A DNA stretch of 64,000 bases from Qipengyuania sp. HL-TH1 (GCF_036365825.1 NZ_CP142675.1:372001-436000); one strand, 5' to 3'. Positions 1 to 9,001 are shown, counted from the stretch's first letter. The notes: a model not told the origin generated them from the letters alone. Made by a program: numbers and translations.

Positions 1-2
1 AA

Positions 3-983
3 CGGATGCGCGAGCAGGCGGCGCGTCCCGATCTCGCCTTCATGGACCGGGTCCACCTGTCCTTCGCGCTGGGCAAGGCGCTGGAGGACCGCGGCGACTA
101 CGCGGACAGCTTCGTGCATTACGAGCGCGGCAATACGCTCAAGCGCGCGCAGACTCGCTACAGCGCCGACGCGATGAGCGCCGAACTGGCCCGGCAGCGC
201 GACATCTGCACGCCCGAGCTGTTTGCCAGACATGAGGGCGCGGGCGATCCCGCGCCCGATCCGATCTTCATTCTCGGCCTGCCGCGCGCGGGTTCGACGC
301 TGCTCGAGCAGGTGCTCGCCAGCCACAGCCAGATCGACGGGACGCTGGAACTGCCCAATATCCTCGCGCTGGCCCACCGCCTGCGCGGCCGCCGGGCAGG
401 GCAGTCGCGCTATCCCGAAGTGCTGCATGATCTGACCGCCGAACAGCTTTCCGCCTTCGGCGCGAAATTCATCGAGGATACCCGTGTGCACCGGCAGGGC
501 GCGCCATTTTTCATCGACAAGATGCCCAACAATTTCCGCCACATCGGCCTGATCCACCTGATCCTGCCCAATGCGAAGATCATCGACGCGCGCCGCGCGC
601 CGATGGATTGCTGTTTCTCGGGCTTCAAGCAGCTGTTCGCCGAAGGGCAGGAGTTCACCTACGGCCTGCCCGAGATCGGGCGTTACTATGCCGATTATGT
701 CGAACTGATGGACCATTGGGACACGGTGCTGCCAGGCAAGATCCTGCGCGTGCAGCATGAAGACGTGCTCGATGATCTCGAAGGCCAGACGCGCCGCATG
801 CTCGACTATCTCGGCCTGCCGTTCGAGGACCAATGCCTCGCCTTCCACACGACCCGCCGCGCGGTGCGCACCGCGAGCAGCGAACAGGTTCGCCAGCCGA
901 TCAACCGCAGCGGACAGGACGCATGGAAACCCTACGCGCCATGGCTCGCTCCCTTGCGCGAGGCGCTAGGCGAGCACGGCTGA
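3..983 (+). CDS. TPR-type sulfotransferase family protein (5' truncated by window)
   Basis: C-terminal part of a sulfotransferase; the frame is open to the window edge, so the true start and probably an N-terminal TPR region lie upstream. The visible part begins with TPR-like helices (LGKALEDRGDYADSFVHYER) and then shows the PAPS-binding loop GLPRAGSTLLEQ, about 88 residues in, which binds the 5'-phosphosulfate. The later stretch RRAPMDCCFSGF matches the 3'-phosphate region with its Arg and Ser. Members transfer sulfate from PAPS to hydroxyl groups of proteins, glycans or small molecules; the acceptor cannot be told here. Family assignment is firm, substrate unknown. The ATG at position 6 is internal, not the start. 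Confidence 0.85.
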   Translation, partial: RMREQAARPDLAFMDRVHLSFALGKALEDRGDYADSFVHYERGNTLKRAQTRYSADAMSAELARQRDICTPELFARHEGAGDPAPDPIFILGLPRAGSTLLEQVLASHSQIDGTLELPNILALAHRLRGRRAGQSRYPEVLHDLTAEQLSAFGAKFIEDTRVHRQGAPFFIDKMPNNFRHIGLIHLILPNAKIIDARRAPMDCCFSGFKQLFAEGQEFTYGLPEIGRYYADYVELMDHWDTVLPGKILRVQHEDVLDDLEGQTRRMLDYLGLPFEDQCLAFHTTRRAVRTASSEQVRQPINRSGQDAWKPYAPWLAPLREALGEHG

Positions 984-1066
984 GGCCCGCACGCGGCCCG
1001 CAGCACCGCCGAACAGTGCCTCGGTAGGATTGACCCCAACCCACCAACGCCTCGCCGAAAATGTCC

Positions 1067-1091
1067 GGAACTGTTTGAGCGGGAATTCGCT
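1067..1091 (+). promoter_or_regulatory. Candidate EcfG-type general stress promoter
   Basis: GGAAC at 1067-1071, a 16-base spacer, then CGCT at 1088-1091. The alphaproteobacterial EcfG consensus is GGAAC-N16/17-CGTT, so there is one mismatch in the -10 box. It lies 26 bases ahead of the first gene of a cluster whose content (SRPBCC protein, dehydrogenases, flavodoxin) is typical of the general stress regulon. Found by eye. Confidence 0.45.
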
Positions 1092-1117
1092 GCGTCATCA
1101 TGTCGCGGAGAAAATCT

Positions 1118-1762
1118 ATGTCTCAAAATTCCAAAATCGGCGCCGGATTGGGCGGCGTCGTTCTTACTGCCGGAGCGATCGCATTCGGAGCGTTCCTGTC
1201 CAACAGGCACCAGAATCGCGGATATGACGATGCCGCCAACCATACCAAACGCCGGCCTGAAGGCGACAACGCGCAGGTCGGCAGATCGGTAACCATCCGC
1301 AAGCCGCGAGCCGAACTGTTCGCATTTTGGTCGGACTTTTCCAACCTGCCGCAATTCATGGAGAATGTGGAAGCGATCGAAGCCGGCGCAGACGGAGCAT
1401 CGACCTGGCGGATCAAGGCCCCCGCGGGTCAGACGGTCGCGGTGAAAACCGAAATCGCCAGCAAGAAGCATGACGAGCTGATCGCCTGGCGCTCGGTCGA
1501 GGAGTCCGAGATCGAAACCAGCGGCGAGGTTCGCTTCGAGGATGCACCGGGCGAGCGCGGAACCAGGGTCAGCCTGGTGATGGCCTACGACCCGCCCGCA
1601 GGCGCGCTCGGCCGAGCGGTGGCGAAGCTGTTCCTGCGTGAGCCGCAGGTCCAGGCCCGGCATGATCTGAAGCGTTTCAAGATGCTCATGGAAACCGGGG
1701 AAATAGCGACATCGGCGCGAACGCGGGACGAAACCCGTGCAGCCAAGCAGGAGAACGGATGA
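1118..1762 (+). CDS. SRPBCC (cyclase/dehydrase-like) membrane-anchored protein
   Basis: A 214-residue protein with one N-terminal membrane segment (about residues 7-26, rich in Gly/Ala/Val) followed by a START/SRPBCC fold of the COG5637 type. Typical features are the opening VTIRKPRAELFAFWSDFSNL, the LPQFM segment and a closing long helix. Such proteins form a hydrophobic pocket; the ligand here is unknown. ATG at 1118 is preferred over the in-frame ATG at 1100, because GGAG at 1107-1110 is well spaced for it. The gene follows the candidate EcfG promoter, and its stop overlaps the next start by four bases (ATGA), so it leads an operon. Relatives are often stress-induced. Confidence 0.8.
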   Translation: MSQNSKIGAGLGGVVLTAGAIAFGAFLSNRHQNRGYDDAANHTKRRPEGDNAQVGRSVTIRKPRAELFAFWSDFSNLPQFMENVEAIEAGADGASTWRIKAPAGQTVAVKTEIASKKHDELIAWRSVEESEIETSGEVRFEDAPGERGTRVSLVMAYDPPAGALGRAVAKLFLREPQVQARHDLKRFKMLMETGEIATSARTRDETRAAKQENG

Positions 1763-2943
1763 TGCGAGCACTTACCTGGCATGGAACCAACGACGTTCGC
1801 GTGGACACGGTCAGCGATCCGGAAATCATCAATCCCCGCGATGCGATCATCAAGATCACCAGCACGGCCATCTGCGGGTCCGACCTTCACCTTTACGATG
1901 GCGTCATTCCCGGCGTGGCGCCGGGCGATGTGCTGGGCCATGAATTCATGGGCGAAGTCGTCGAGACGGGGTCTGCGAGCAATCTGAAGAAAGGGCAGCG
2001 CGTCGTCGTGCCGTTCACGATCAGCTGCGGCGGCTGTTTCCACTGCAAGCAGCAGCAGTATTCCGCCTGCGACAATTCCAACCCGGCTGAAAAGCAGGAT
2101 ATGTCGGCGACGCTGTTCGGCCAGCCGATGGCCGCGCTGTTCGGCTATTCGCACCTGACCGGCGGCTATTCCGGCGGACAGGCCGAATACGCCCGCGTGC
2201 CCTTTTCCGATGTCGGCCCGATCGTCGTTCCCGACCATCTGGAGGACGACAAGGTGCTGTTCCTTTCGGACATCCTCCCGACCGGCTGGATGGCGGCGGA
2301 AAATGCCGACATCCAGCCCGACGATACCGTTGCGGTGTGGGGCTGCGGACCGGTCGGATTGTTCGCGATCCAGTCGGCCATCGTGATGGGCGCATCCAAG
2401 GTAATCGCGATCGACCACTATCCGAACCGCCTGGCGCTGGCGAAGCAGCTGGGCGCGGAGATCATCGACTTCCGCGAGACCGATGTGCGCGAGGCCCTGA
2501 TGGAAATGTCCGGCGGGATCGGCGTGGATGCCGTGATCGACGCGGTCGGCATGGAATCGCACGGCTTCGCGATCGACAACATGTTCGACGTGGTGAAGCA
2601 GAAGGTCGGCATGGGCGCCGACCGCGCGAGCGCGCTGAAGCAAGCGATTCTCGCGGTCCGGTTCGGCGGCAAGGTCTCGATCCCCGGCGTCTATGGCGGG
2701 ATGACCGACAAATGGCCGCTCGGGGCGATGATGGAAAAAGGCCTGCAGGTCCGCGGCGGCCAGACACATGTCCAGAAATATACCAAGCAGCTGCTCGAGA
2801 AGATCGAGGATGGCACGCTCGATACCACGTTCCTGATCAGCCACCGGCTGCCGCTCGAACAGGCGGCCGAGGGCTACAAGAACTTCAAGGAGCAGCAGAA
2901 TGAATGGACCAAGGTCATTCTGAAGCCCGGGATGGAGAACTGA
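1759..2943 (+). CDS. Zinc-dependent alcohol dehydrogenase (formaldehyde dehydrogenase-like)
   Basis: A 394-residue medium-chain dehydrogenase. The catalytic-zinc ligands are visible as Cys39 (AICGSD) and His61-Glu62 (GHEF). Four structural-zinc cysteines sit at 90, 93, 96 and 104. The nucleotide-binding motif GCGPVG is at 195-200, followed by an Asp-ended strand (VIAIDHYP) that favours NAD over NADP. The long form with the insertion around residues 110-140 resembles the glutathione-independent formaldehyde dehydrogenase branch. The exact substrate cannot be fixed. It is translationally coupled to the SRPBCC gene and followed after two bases by a short-chain dehydrogenase, suggesting a stress-linked redox operon. 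Confidence 0.87.
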   Translation: MMRALTWHGTNDVRVDTVSDPEIINPRDAIIKITSTAICGSDLHLYDGVIPGVAPGDVLGHEFMGEVVETGSASNLKKGQRVVVPFTISCGGCFHCKQQQYSACDNSNPAEKQDMSATLFGQPMAALFGYSHLTGGYSGGQAEYARVPFSDVGPIVVPDHLEDDKVLFLSDILPTGWMAAENADIQPDDTVAVWGCGPVGLFAIQSAIVMGASKVIAIDHYPNRLALAKQLGAEIIDFRETDVREALMEMSGGIGVDAVIDAVGMESHGFAIDNMFDVVKQKVGMGADRASALKQAILAVRFGGKVSIPGVYGGMTDKWPLGAMMEKGLQVRGGQTHVQKYTKQLLEKIEDGTLDTTFLISHRLPLEQAAEGYKNFKEQQNEWTKVILKPGMEN

Positions 2944-2945
2944 TC

Positions 2946-3740
2946 ATGGCCGGGAAGATCGACAAGCTGTCCGGGCTGTGCGTGATCACCGGTGCTTCGA
3001 GCGGCATCGGGCTAGAGCTCACGAAGCTGGCGGCCCGCGATGGCTGCGACCTGATCCTCGCCGCCGACCGCGATCTTGGCGCGGCCGAAGCCGCCGCGCG
3101 GCAGTGCGGTGCCGCAGGTGTCGAGACGGTCGAAGCCGATCTCGCCACTCGCGATGGCCTCCAGGCCCTCATGACGGCGCTCGGCGACCGTACGCCCGAT
3201 GTTCTGCTGGCCAATGCCGGCCATGGGCTGGGCGAAGCGTTCCTCGATCAGGAGTGGAAGGACATCGCCCATGTCATCCACACCAATGTCACCGGCACGA
3301 CCTGGCTGCTGCACCATGTCGGGCAGAAGATGCGGGCGAAGAATGCCGGCCGCATCCTCGTGACCGGTTCGATCGCGGGGCACATCCCCGGCGCGTTCCA
3401 GCTCGTCTACAACAGCACCAAGAGCTACATCGATTACTTCTGCTTCGGGCTGCGCAACGAGCTCAAGGATACCGATGTCGTCGTCTCGTGCCTGATGCCG
3501 GCTCCGACGGATACCCAGTTCTTCGACCGCGCCGGGCTCGAGAACACCGATGTCGGCAAATCGGACAGCAAGGACGATCCCGCCATGGTCGCCGAGGCGG
3601 GCTACAAGGCCCTTCTCGAAGGCGACGCGCACACCGTCAGCGGCTTCATGAACAAGATCCAGGATATGTTCGCCGGCGTGATCCCCGACACGGTGCTGGC
3701 ACAGATGCACCGGCGCATGGCCGAACCCGACGATCGCTAG
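2946..3740 (+). CDS. Short-chain dehydrogenase/reductase (classical SDR)
   Basis: A 264-residue cytosolic oxidoreductase with a Rossmann fold. TGASSGIG at 15-22 binds the cofactor, NAG at 90-92 stabilises the central sheet, and Ser142 with Tyr155-x3-Lys159 (YNSTK) forms the catalytic set. The Asp-containing second strand (LAADRD) points to NAD. ATG at 2946 is chosen because the TGASSGIG motif then sits at the usual depth; an upstream in-frame start would lie inside the dehydrogenase gene. It starts two bases after that gene's stop, so the two are co-transcribed. Substrate unknown. Confidence 0.88.
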   Translation: MAGKIDKLSGLCVITGASSGIGLELTKLAARDGCDLILAADRDLGAAEAAARQCGAAGVETVEADLATRDGLQALMTALGDRTPDVLLANAGHGLGEAFLDQEWKDIAHVIHTNVTGTTWLLHHVGQKMRAKNAGRILVTGSIAGHIPGAFQLVYNSTKSYIDYFCFGLRNELKDTDVVVSCLMPAPTDTQFFDRAGLENTDVGKSDSKDDPAMVAEAGYKALLEGDAHTVSGFMNKIQDMFAGVIPDTVLAQMHRRMAEPDDR

Positions 3741-3785
3741 GCCCGCGCGCCTTCGCCAATCTGCAAGAAACCGAGGAGAACACCT

Positions 3786-4403
3786 ATGCCTCTCACCGCC
3801 ATCGCCCTGAACTGCTCGCTCAAGAAATCTTCGGGCGAAGCAAGCTCGACCGACGCCATGATCGCCGTGCTGAAAGAGCATCTTGCCGAGCAGGATGTCG
3901 AACTGGCCGAAACCATCCGTATCGCCGATTACAATGTCCCCCCGGGCGTAACGTCGGACGAGGGTGAGGGTGACGACTGGCCGGGTATCCGCGAAAAGAT
4001 CCTGAACCACGACATCCTCGTTTTCGGCGGGCCGATCTGGATGGGCCAGATCGGGTCGGTCGCCAAACGCGTGCTCGAACGCATGGATGCCTTCACCAGC
4101 GAAACCGATGACCAGGGCCGGATGCCGAGCTTCGGCAAGGTGGCGATTGCCGCGATCGTCGGCAATGAAGATGGCGCGCACTGGAGCTCGGCACAGCTGT
4201 TCCAGTCGCTCAACGACACCGGCTGGACGATCCCGGCGGGCGCGGCTTGCTATTGGGTCGGCGAGGCGATGGGCAGCATCGACTTCAAGGAGCTGGCCGA
4301 AACCCCCGATGCGGTGACCGAGACTGCGCAGATGTGCGCGATCAATGCCGCGCATCTCGCCAAACTTCTCGCAGGCGACACCTACCCCGGGACGAAGTCC
4401 TGA
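3786..4403 (+). CDS. Flavodoxin-like / NADPH-dependent FMN reductase family protein
   Basis: A 205-residue flavodoxin-fold protein. The opening strand with NCSLKKSSGEASST is an FMN-phosphate loop, and FGGPIWMGQIGSVAKR is the second FMN-binding segment found in WrbA-like and NAD(P)H:quinone reductases. It should carry FMN and reduce quinones or other acceptors using NAD(P)H. GAGGAG (3774-3779) lies upstream of the ATG. It is 45 bases behind the SDR gene and belongs to the same stress cluster. An iron-sulfur flavoprotein is unlikely because there is no cysteine cluster. Confidence 0.8.
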   Translation: MPLTAIALNCSLKKSSGEASSTDAMIAVLKEHLAEQDVELAETIRIADYNVPPGVTSDEGEGDDWPGIREKILNHDILVFGGPIWMGQIGSVAKRVLERMDAFTSETDDQGRMPSFGKVAIAAIVGNEDGAHWSSAQLFQSLNDTGWTIPAGAACYWVGEAMGSIDFKELAETPDAVTETAQMCAINAAHLAKLLAGDTYPGTKS

Positions 4404-4446
4404 CGGCCCGGAACGCTCACATTCCGTAATCTCTTGGGAGACCATC

Positions 4447-5316
4447 ATGGGACAAGGAACCACCAACCGGATCGAGCCGCCCCTGCCTGAGCAGCAACAG
4501 CGTGTTCCGGGCGCGACCGAGGCAATGCACCCCAAGCCCGATCACGGCGAAGACAGCTACGAGGGCTCCGGCCGTCTCGAAGGAAAAAGGGTCGTCATCA
4601 CCGGCGGTGACAGCGGGATCGGTCGCGCGGTCGCAATCGCCTTCGCGCGCGAAGGCGCGGATGTGCTGATAGCCTATTTGTGCGAGGATCACGACGCGCA
4701 GGAAACGAAGGAATGGGTCGAAAAAGCCGGGCGCAAATGCGTCCTTATGCGCGGCGATATTAGCGATGCGGCGCATTGCCGGGCGATAATCGACCAGGCT
4801 GTCCGCACCTTCGGCGGCATCGATGTGCTGGTGAACAACGCTGCCCATCAGATGACTTTCGAGACATTGGAGGACATTCCCGACGAGGAGTGGGAGCGGA
4901 CCTTCGCCACCAATATCCACGCGATGTTCTATCTTGCCAAAGCCGCCTTGCCGCACATGGGCGAAGGCAGTTCGATCATCAATTCGGCATCGATCAATTC
5001 CGACCAGCCCAATCCTACGCTGCTCCCCTACGCGACGACGAAGGGGGCGATCCAGAATTACACCGCAGGCCTCGCGCAACTACTGGCAGACCGGAAAATC
5101 CGGGTGAATTGCGTCGCGCCCGGGCCGGTTTGGACACCGCTTATCCCCTCGACGATGCCGCAAGAGAAGGTCGCCAAATTCGGGAAGGATTATCCGCTTG
5201 GCCGCCCTGCGCAGCCCGCCGAACTCGCGCCTCCATACGTCATGCTGGCGAGCGATGAAGCGAGCTACATCTCGGGAGCCACAATCGCCGTTACCGGCGG
5301 CAAACCGATGATGTGA
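4447..5316 (+). CDS. SDR family oxidoreductase (YghA/YhdF-like, extended N-terminus)
   Basis: A 289-residue short-chain dehydrogenase with a 45-residue polar N-terminal extension, then TGGDSGIG at 52-59, NNAAHQ, and the active-site YATTK. The extension (EQQQRVPGATEAMHPKPD) is typical of the general-stress SDR group that includes YghA and YhdF. ATG at 4447 follows GGGAG at 4436-4440, which is a good ribosome site. A strict EcfG promoter was not found immediately upstream, so it may be read through from the gene 43 bases before. Acceptor unknown; its stress association is inferred from neighbours and family. Confidence 0.87.
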   Translation: MGQGTTNRIEPPLPEQQQRVPGATEAMHPKPDHGEDSYEGSGRLEGKRVVITGGDSGIGRAVAIAFAREGADVLIAYLCEDHDAQETKEWVEKAGRKCVLMRGDISDAAHCRAIIDQAVRTFGGIDVLVNNAAHQMTFETLEDIPDEEWERTFATNIHAMFYLAKAALPHMGEGSSIINSASINSDQPNPTLLPYATTKGAIQNYTAGLAQLLADRKIRVNCVAPGPVWTPLIPSTMPQEKVAKFGKDYPLGRPAQPAELAPPYVMLASDEASYISGATIAVTGGKPMM

Positions 5317-5404
5317 CCTCCCGGCTAGCCCGAGTAAGGGGGCGACACAGCGCGGCCGACCAGTTTGGGCTGCTCCGACGAAGATGCGGGTCCGCCGCGG
5401 CCCC

Positions 5405-5902
5405 CTATTCGTCGGGCGACCTTCCGATCGAGCGCGCGATGTTGCGATCCTCCTTGCCGAACTTGTCCTCCGCAACCCGCAAGACCGTGATCATGATCAG
5501 GCTGACTACGGTGAGAATCGCCACCAGGGGCCATTGCGCAGCACCGCAGGCAATACCCACCATGGTCGCCAGCCATAAATGGGCCGCCGTCGTCAAATTG
5601 TGGAGCTGGCCCTTGCTGAAGACGATCAGACCGGCCCCGATTATCCCGATGAACGCTCCGGCTGCCTCGAACAGTCGCAGAGGGTCCATCCGCGGACCGT
5701 CGAGCTGATGGTACAGGGCCATGATCGACACGACCATGGCCGCAGCCGAGACACAGATCAGGCCATGCGTTCGCATGCCGGCGGCATGGCCGCGCCATTC
5801 GCGATCTAGTCCCAGCACCAGACCGAGAATCGCAGCCACGCCAAGCCGGCTGATGATATCCCAATCGAGCCATTCGAGGGATGTGACAGGATTGAGTTCC
5901 AT
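5405..5902 (-). CDS. MgtC/SapB family membrane protein
   Basis: A 165-residue inner-membrane protein with about four to five hydrophobic segments. The family signature is present: AAILGLVLGLDREWRGHAAGM near the start, then RTHGLICVSAA, and GAGLIVFSKG. MgtC proteins are linked to survival at low magnesium and to modulation of F-type ATPase, but many homologues are only generally stress-linked. This one lacks the long cytosolic C-terminal ACT-like domain of Salmonella MgtC and ends soon after the last helix. It is transcribed opposite to the flanking stress genes. Confidence 0.85.
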   Translation of the reverse strand: MELNPVTSLEWLDWDIISRLGVAAILGLVLGLDREWRGHAAGMRTHGLICVSAAAMVVSIMALYHQLDGPRMDPLRLFEAAGAFIGIIGAGLIVFSKGQLHNLTTAAHLWLATMVGIACGAAQWPLVAILTVVSLIMITVLRVAEDKFGKEDRNIARSIGRSPDE

Positions 5903-6155
5903 GGTTCGCTATTCCGCTTTCTGCCCGGGTCCCGGGATGGGGTCTTTGCGCTGGCCGCAAGCTGATAGGACAACCGACCCGAGTGCTGCAATTGCCGGGT
6001 GGGATGCTCTCTCCTGTAGACAGCCGTGCAGCGCCCCTACGATAACCCGTTGCAAAGGTGAGACAATCTCTTCGTGGGACCCTTGCCCCATACGGGGTTG
6101 CTCATATATTTTCTTGGTGCGGACGGGTTCTCGATACGAGACGAGGAGAAACGTG

Positions 6156-6368
6156 ATGGCAAAGGGAGACAAGGACAAATACACCGACAAGCAGAAGCGC
6201 AAGGCCGAGCACATCGAAAAGAGCTATGAGGACCGCGGCGTGTCGCGGGAAGAGGCCGAACGCCGCGCCTGGGCGACCGTCAACAAGGAAAGCGGCGGCG
6301 GCAACAAGTCCGGCTCCGGCCGGGGCGGCCAACAGAATTCGCGCGAAAACGGGGCGGAAAGCAAGTGA
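6156..6368 (+). CDS. Small basic, highly charged protein (often named plasmid stabilisation protein)
   Basis: A 70-residue hydrophilic protein rich in Lys, Glu and Arg. It has an N-terminal helical half (DKQKRKAEHIEKSYEDRG, EEAERRAWATVNKE) and a Gly/Ser tail. Similar short proteins are common in alphaproteobacteria and are often labelled plasmid stabilisation protein without functional evidence. A strong ribosome site (GAGGAG, 6143-6148) precedes the ATG. Its stop overlaps the ATG of the next small gene by one base, so the two form a translationally coupled pair. Function unknown. Confidence 0.7.
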   Translation: MAKGDKDKYTDKQKRKAEHIEKSYEDRGVSREEAERRAWATVNKESGGGNKSGSGRGGQQNSRENGAESK

Positions 6369-6592
6369 TGCATAGTTACAAGCTGCGCGCCCGCGATGAT
6401 CACGATTCAGTGATTGAAGAAATCGATTTCGAATGTCTTTCGATTGCCGGCGCTCTGGACAAGGCCAAGGCCATGGTCAAAGCTGGCCAAGCCGATCTCT
6501 ACCAAGATGGCGCGCCGATCTGTTCTATGGAACTGGTGGCGGCTACAGGCGTGTGGCTGGTTGGAGAACCGCGTTCTGATCTTGACTGCTGA
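6368..6592 (+). CDS. Small hypothetical protein coupled to upstream gene
   Basis: A 74-residue protein starting at the ATG that shares its A with the preceding stop codon; a GTG one codon earlier is also possible. It has no signal peptide or membrane segment. A central acidic-to-hydrophobic helix (SIAGALDKAKAMVKAGQADL) and a short C-terminal strand (GVWLVGEP) suggest a compact alpha/beta domain. Not assigned to a family. Coupling to the small basic protein suggests shared expression in the stress cluster. Confidence 0.6.
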   Translation: MHSYKLRARDDHDSVIEEIDFECLSIAGALDKAKAMVKAGQADLYQDGAPICSMELVAATGVWLVGEPRSDLDC

Positions 6593-6864
6593 AGGGCACT
6601 TTTAGCCAAGCAGCCCGCGGACCGCTGGTAGTCTCCGGCTCTGCGTCTGCTTTTCGAATTCGCGGCGCGCGATAGCTAAAAGGGCATCCAAAAGTAGCCG
6701 TAAACGTCCGGGATGGGGGCGCTTAGCTGACCGGCAGATTCCACCAAGAGCAGCCTGACGGAATGTGGCGGGGAGATAACCGCCGATGTTCGCCGAGGAC
6801 CACCCACGTTTTTCACGTTCTTTTCATGGAAACCCCGACCATCTCCTCTAAGTCACTGAAAAGA

Positions 6865-6939
6865 TGGTGGGCGCGGCAAGGATTGAACTTGCGACCCCAC
6901 CCGTGTGAAGGGTGTGCTCTACCACTGAGCTACGCGCCC
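6865..6939 (-). tRNA. tRNA-Val (anticodon CAC)
   Basis: A 75-nt cloverleaf including an encoded CCA. The acceptor arm pairs GGGCGCG with CGCGCCC, the D arm is GCTC/GAGC, the anticodon stem CACCC/GGGTG encloses the loop TTCACAC, and the T arm is GCAAG/CTTGC. The loop gives anticodon CAC, reading GTG valine codons, which are frequent at this GC content. The region on either side (6593-6864 and 6940-7018) holds nothing else I can support. Confidence 0.97.
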
Positions 6940-7018
6940 GCCCGATGGTGCGCGCGGGCGGAGCCGCGGCAGGGCAGGGGCGCGCCTTTACTGTGCGAAT
7001 CGGCGCATGGCAAGCACC

Positions 7019-8899
7019 CTAGCCGAACAGCAGCGCAGCGATCCGCGCGAGCCAGCCGTCGGGCGCCCTGGCCTGCGATTGCCCGGCGTCCGGCGAAGGG
7101 CAGGCGAGGCAATAGGCCTGCGCGCCCTTGGCACCGAGCAGGCGGTCGGCATCGGCGGCGACCTGCGTCACCACGCTCGCCTGTCCGCGCGCCATGCGGG
7201 CGAAGACATCGCCGCCCGATCCGGTTTCCTCGCCATCGCCGATCAGCCATTGCCGCAGCAGCGTGTCATAGGTCGACGGGTTGGTGCCGAGGTAGACGAC
7301 ATGCCAGTCGCTGCCGAGGTCGGCCTGCGCGGCGGTCCACGCCAGCGCCTCTTCCATGCCCCCATATTCATCGACCAGCCGCAACTGGCGTGCGGTTCCG
7401 CCATCCCAGACGCGGCCCTGGCCGACCGCATCGGCCTGGTCGCGTGTCATGCCGCGCGCTTCGCCGACGCGGTCGAGGAAATCCTCATATCCGTTTTCGA
7501 TGAAGGCCTGCAGGATCGCGTCGGTTTCGGGGGTGAAGCCGCCGATCAGATCGGGCTGGCCCGACAGCGGCGTGGTGCGCACGCCGTCGCTGGTGACACC
7601 GGCTGCGGCTGCGGTTTCCTCGAAGGTGGGGATGACCGCGAAGATGCCGATCGATCCGGTGATCGTCTCGGGCTCGGCAAAAATGCGATCGGCGGGGGTG
7701 GAAACCCAATAGCCGCCGCTCGCTGCGACATTGGCCATCGAGACTGCGATCGGGATGTCCTGCGCCTTGTGGCGCAGCACTGCCTCGCGGATCAATTCGC
7801 TGGCAAGCACCGATCCGCCGGGAGAATCGACGCGGACGACAAGTCCGGCCAGCTCGTCCTCGAGCGCTTCGTCGAGCAGCGCGGCGATCCGGTCGCCGCC
7901 CGCCACACCGGGGCCGGCCTCGCCATCGACGATTTCGCCCGCCACGGTAATCACGCCAATCGGGCGGCCGGGGGTCGGCAGCGGATTGTCCTCGAGCCAC
8001 ACCGCGAGCCTGGTGTGCGGATAGGCATTCGCGCCGTCGCCCCATTCGTCTTCGCCGACCAGCTCCACGACGCGCTGCTCGAAGTCGGCGCGGCTGCCGA
8101 TCTGGTCGACCAGCCCGGCCTGCAGCGCGGCCGTGGCGAGGTCGCCCTGCGCGGCTTCGATCCAGGCGACCGGCTGCGTGGTGATGCGTTCGATATCCGC
8201 CGCCGGCCGCGCCTTCTTGAGATTGGCGCGATATTCTTCCCACAATGTCTCGTAGAGCGCACGGGCGTTTTCGCGCGCCGGGTCGGACATGTCGGCGCGG
8301 CTGTAGGGTTCGACCGCGCTCTTGTAGTCGCCGACCTTGTAGACCCGCGCGTTGACCTTCAGCCGGTCGAGCAGACCGGCGTAATAGAGCCGTTCGCCGC
8401 CCGGGCCGGCGACGACCGCGCCGCCCATCGGGTTGACCCACACCTCGCTTGCATGCGCGGCCAGCAGCATGCCGTCGTCGCTATAGGCGGTGGCATAGGC
8501 GAGTACGGGCTTTTCCGCCGCGCGCACGCGGTCGAGCGCTTCGCCGATTTCCTGCAGATGGACCTGCCCGCCGCCCATGAAGCGGTCGAGATCGAGCACC
8601 ACGGCCGAAATCCGTTCGTCCCCCGCCGCCTCGTCGAGCGCATGGACGAGGTCGCGCGCCTGGTATTCGCCCATCGGGGTCTGGCCCGACAGCAGCGCCT
8701 CGAGCGGATCGATCCGCGTCCGTTCCTCGACCACCACGCCGTTGAGATCGAGCAGCAGCGCTCCGTCGCGCACCGCAGCTGGGCTGGGGCGCGCAGTCAG
8801 CACTGCGAACAGGGCGGAGAAGAACAACAGCATGAACAAAAGGACGAGCCCGTCCTTGATACCGACCAAAAGGCGCCACACTTTTCCGGCGAACTGCAT
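7019..8899 (-). CDS. sppA: Signal peptide peptidase SppA, 67K type
   Basis: A 626-residue membrane-bound serine protease of family S49 that degrades cleaved signal peptides. One transmembrane segment lies near residues 15-35 (DGLVLLFMLLFFSALFAVL). Two tandem S49 domains follow. The first carries the general-base lysine in VGDYKSAVEPY, and the second carries the nucleophile serine in NVAASGGYW followed by ITGSIGIFAV. This is the long two-domain architecture of E. coli SppA. It is divergent from pyrB with a 102-base gap. A long antisense open frame across it is a composition artefact. Confidence 0.95.
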   Translation of the reverse strand: MQFAGKVWRLLVGIKDGLVLLFMLLFFSALFAVLTARPSPAAVRDGALLLDLNGVVVEERTRIDPLEALLSGQTPMGEYQARDLVHALDEAAGDERISAVVLDLDRFMGGGQVHLQEIGEALDRVRAAEKPVLAYATAYSDDGMLLAAHASEVWVNPMGGAVVAGPGGERLYYAGLLDRLKVNARVYKVGDYKSAVEPYSRADMSDPARENARALYETLWEEYRANLKKARPAADIERITTQPVAWIEAAQGDLATAALQAGLVDQIGSRADFEQRVVELVGEDEWGDGANAYPHTRLAVWLEDNPLPTPGRPIGVITVAGEIVDGEAGPGVAGGDRIAALLDEALEDELAGLVVRVDSPGGSVLASELIREAVLRHKAQDIPIAVSMANVAASGGYWVSTPADRIFAEPETITGSIGIFAVIPTFEETAAAAGVTSDGVRTTPLSGQPDLIGGFTPETDAILQAFIENGYEDFLDRVGEARGMTRDQADAVGQGRVWDGGTARQLRLVDEYGGMEEALAWTAAQADLGSDWHVVYLGTNPSTYDTLLRQWLIGDGEETGSGGDVFARMARGQASVVTQVAADADRLLGAKGAQAYCLACPSPDAGQSQARAPDGWLARIAALLFG

Positions 8900-9001
8900 G
8901 CGTAAAATCTCCTGTTGCGGGAGAGTTAGGGGAGGGCGTGGCGCTTTGCCACCGGAAAGCGCTTGAGCACATGATACCCCTCGACTAAGGGCGTGGTCTC
9001 A

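Noticed and set aside
6..983. ATG at position 6 as the sulfotransferase start
   Set aside because: The frame continues upstream to the window edge and the family has a longer N-terminal TPR part.
4410..4440. Second EcfG promoter before the SDR gene at 4447
   Set aside because: GGAAC is present at 4410-4414, but no CGTT-like box follows at 16 or 17 bases.
6593..6864. Possible integration remnant next to tRNA-Val
   Set aside because: No integrase fragment and no repeat of the tRNA 3' end could be found in the window.
7007..8905. 632-residue open frame on the plus strand
   Set aside because: Antisense to sppA, with Arg/Gly-rich composition typical of GC-rich shadow frames and no recognisable domain.
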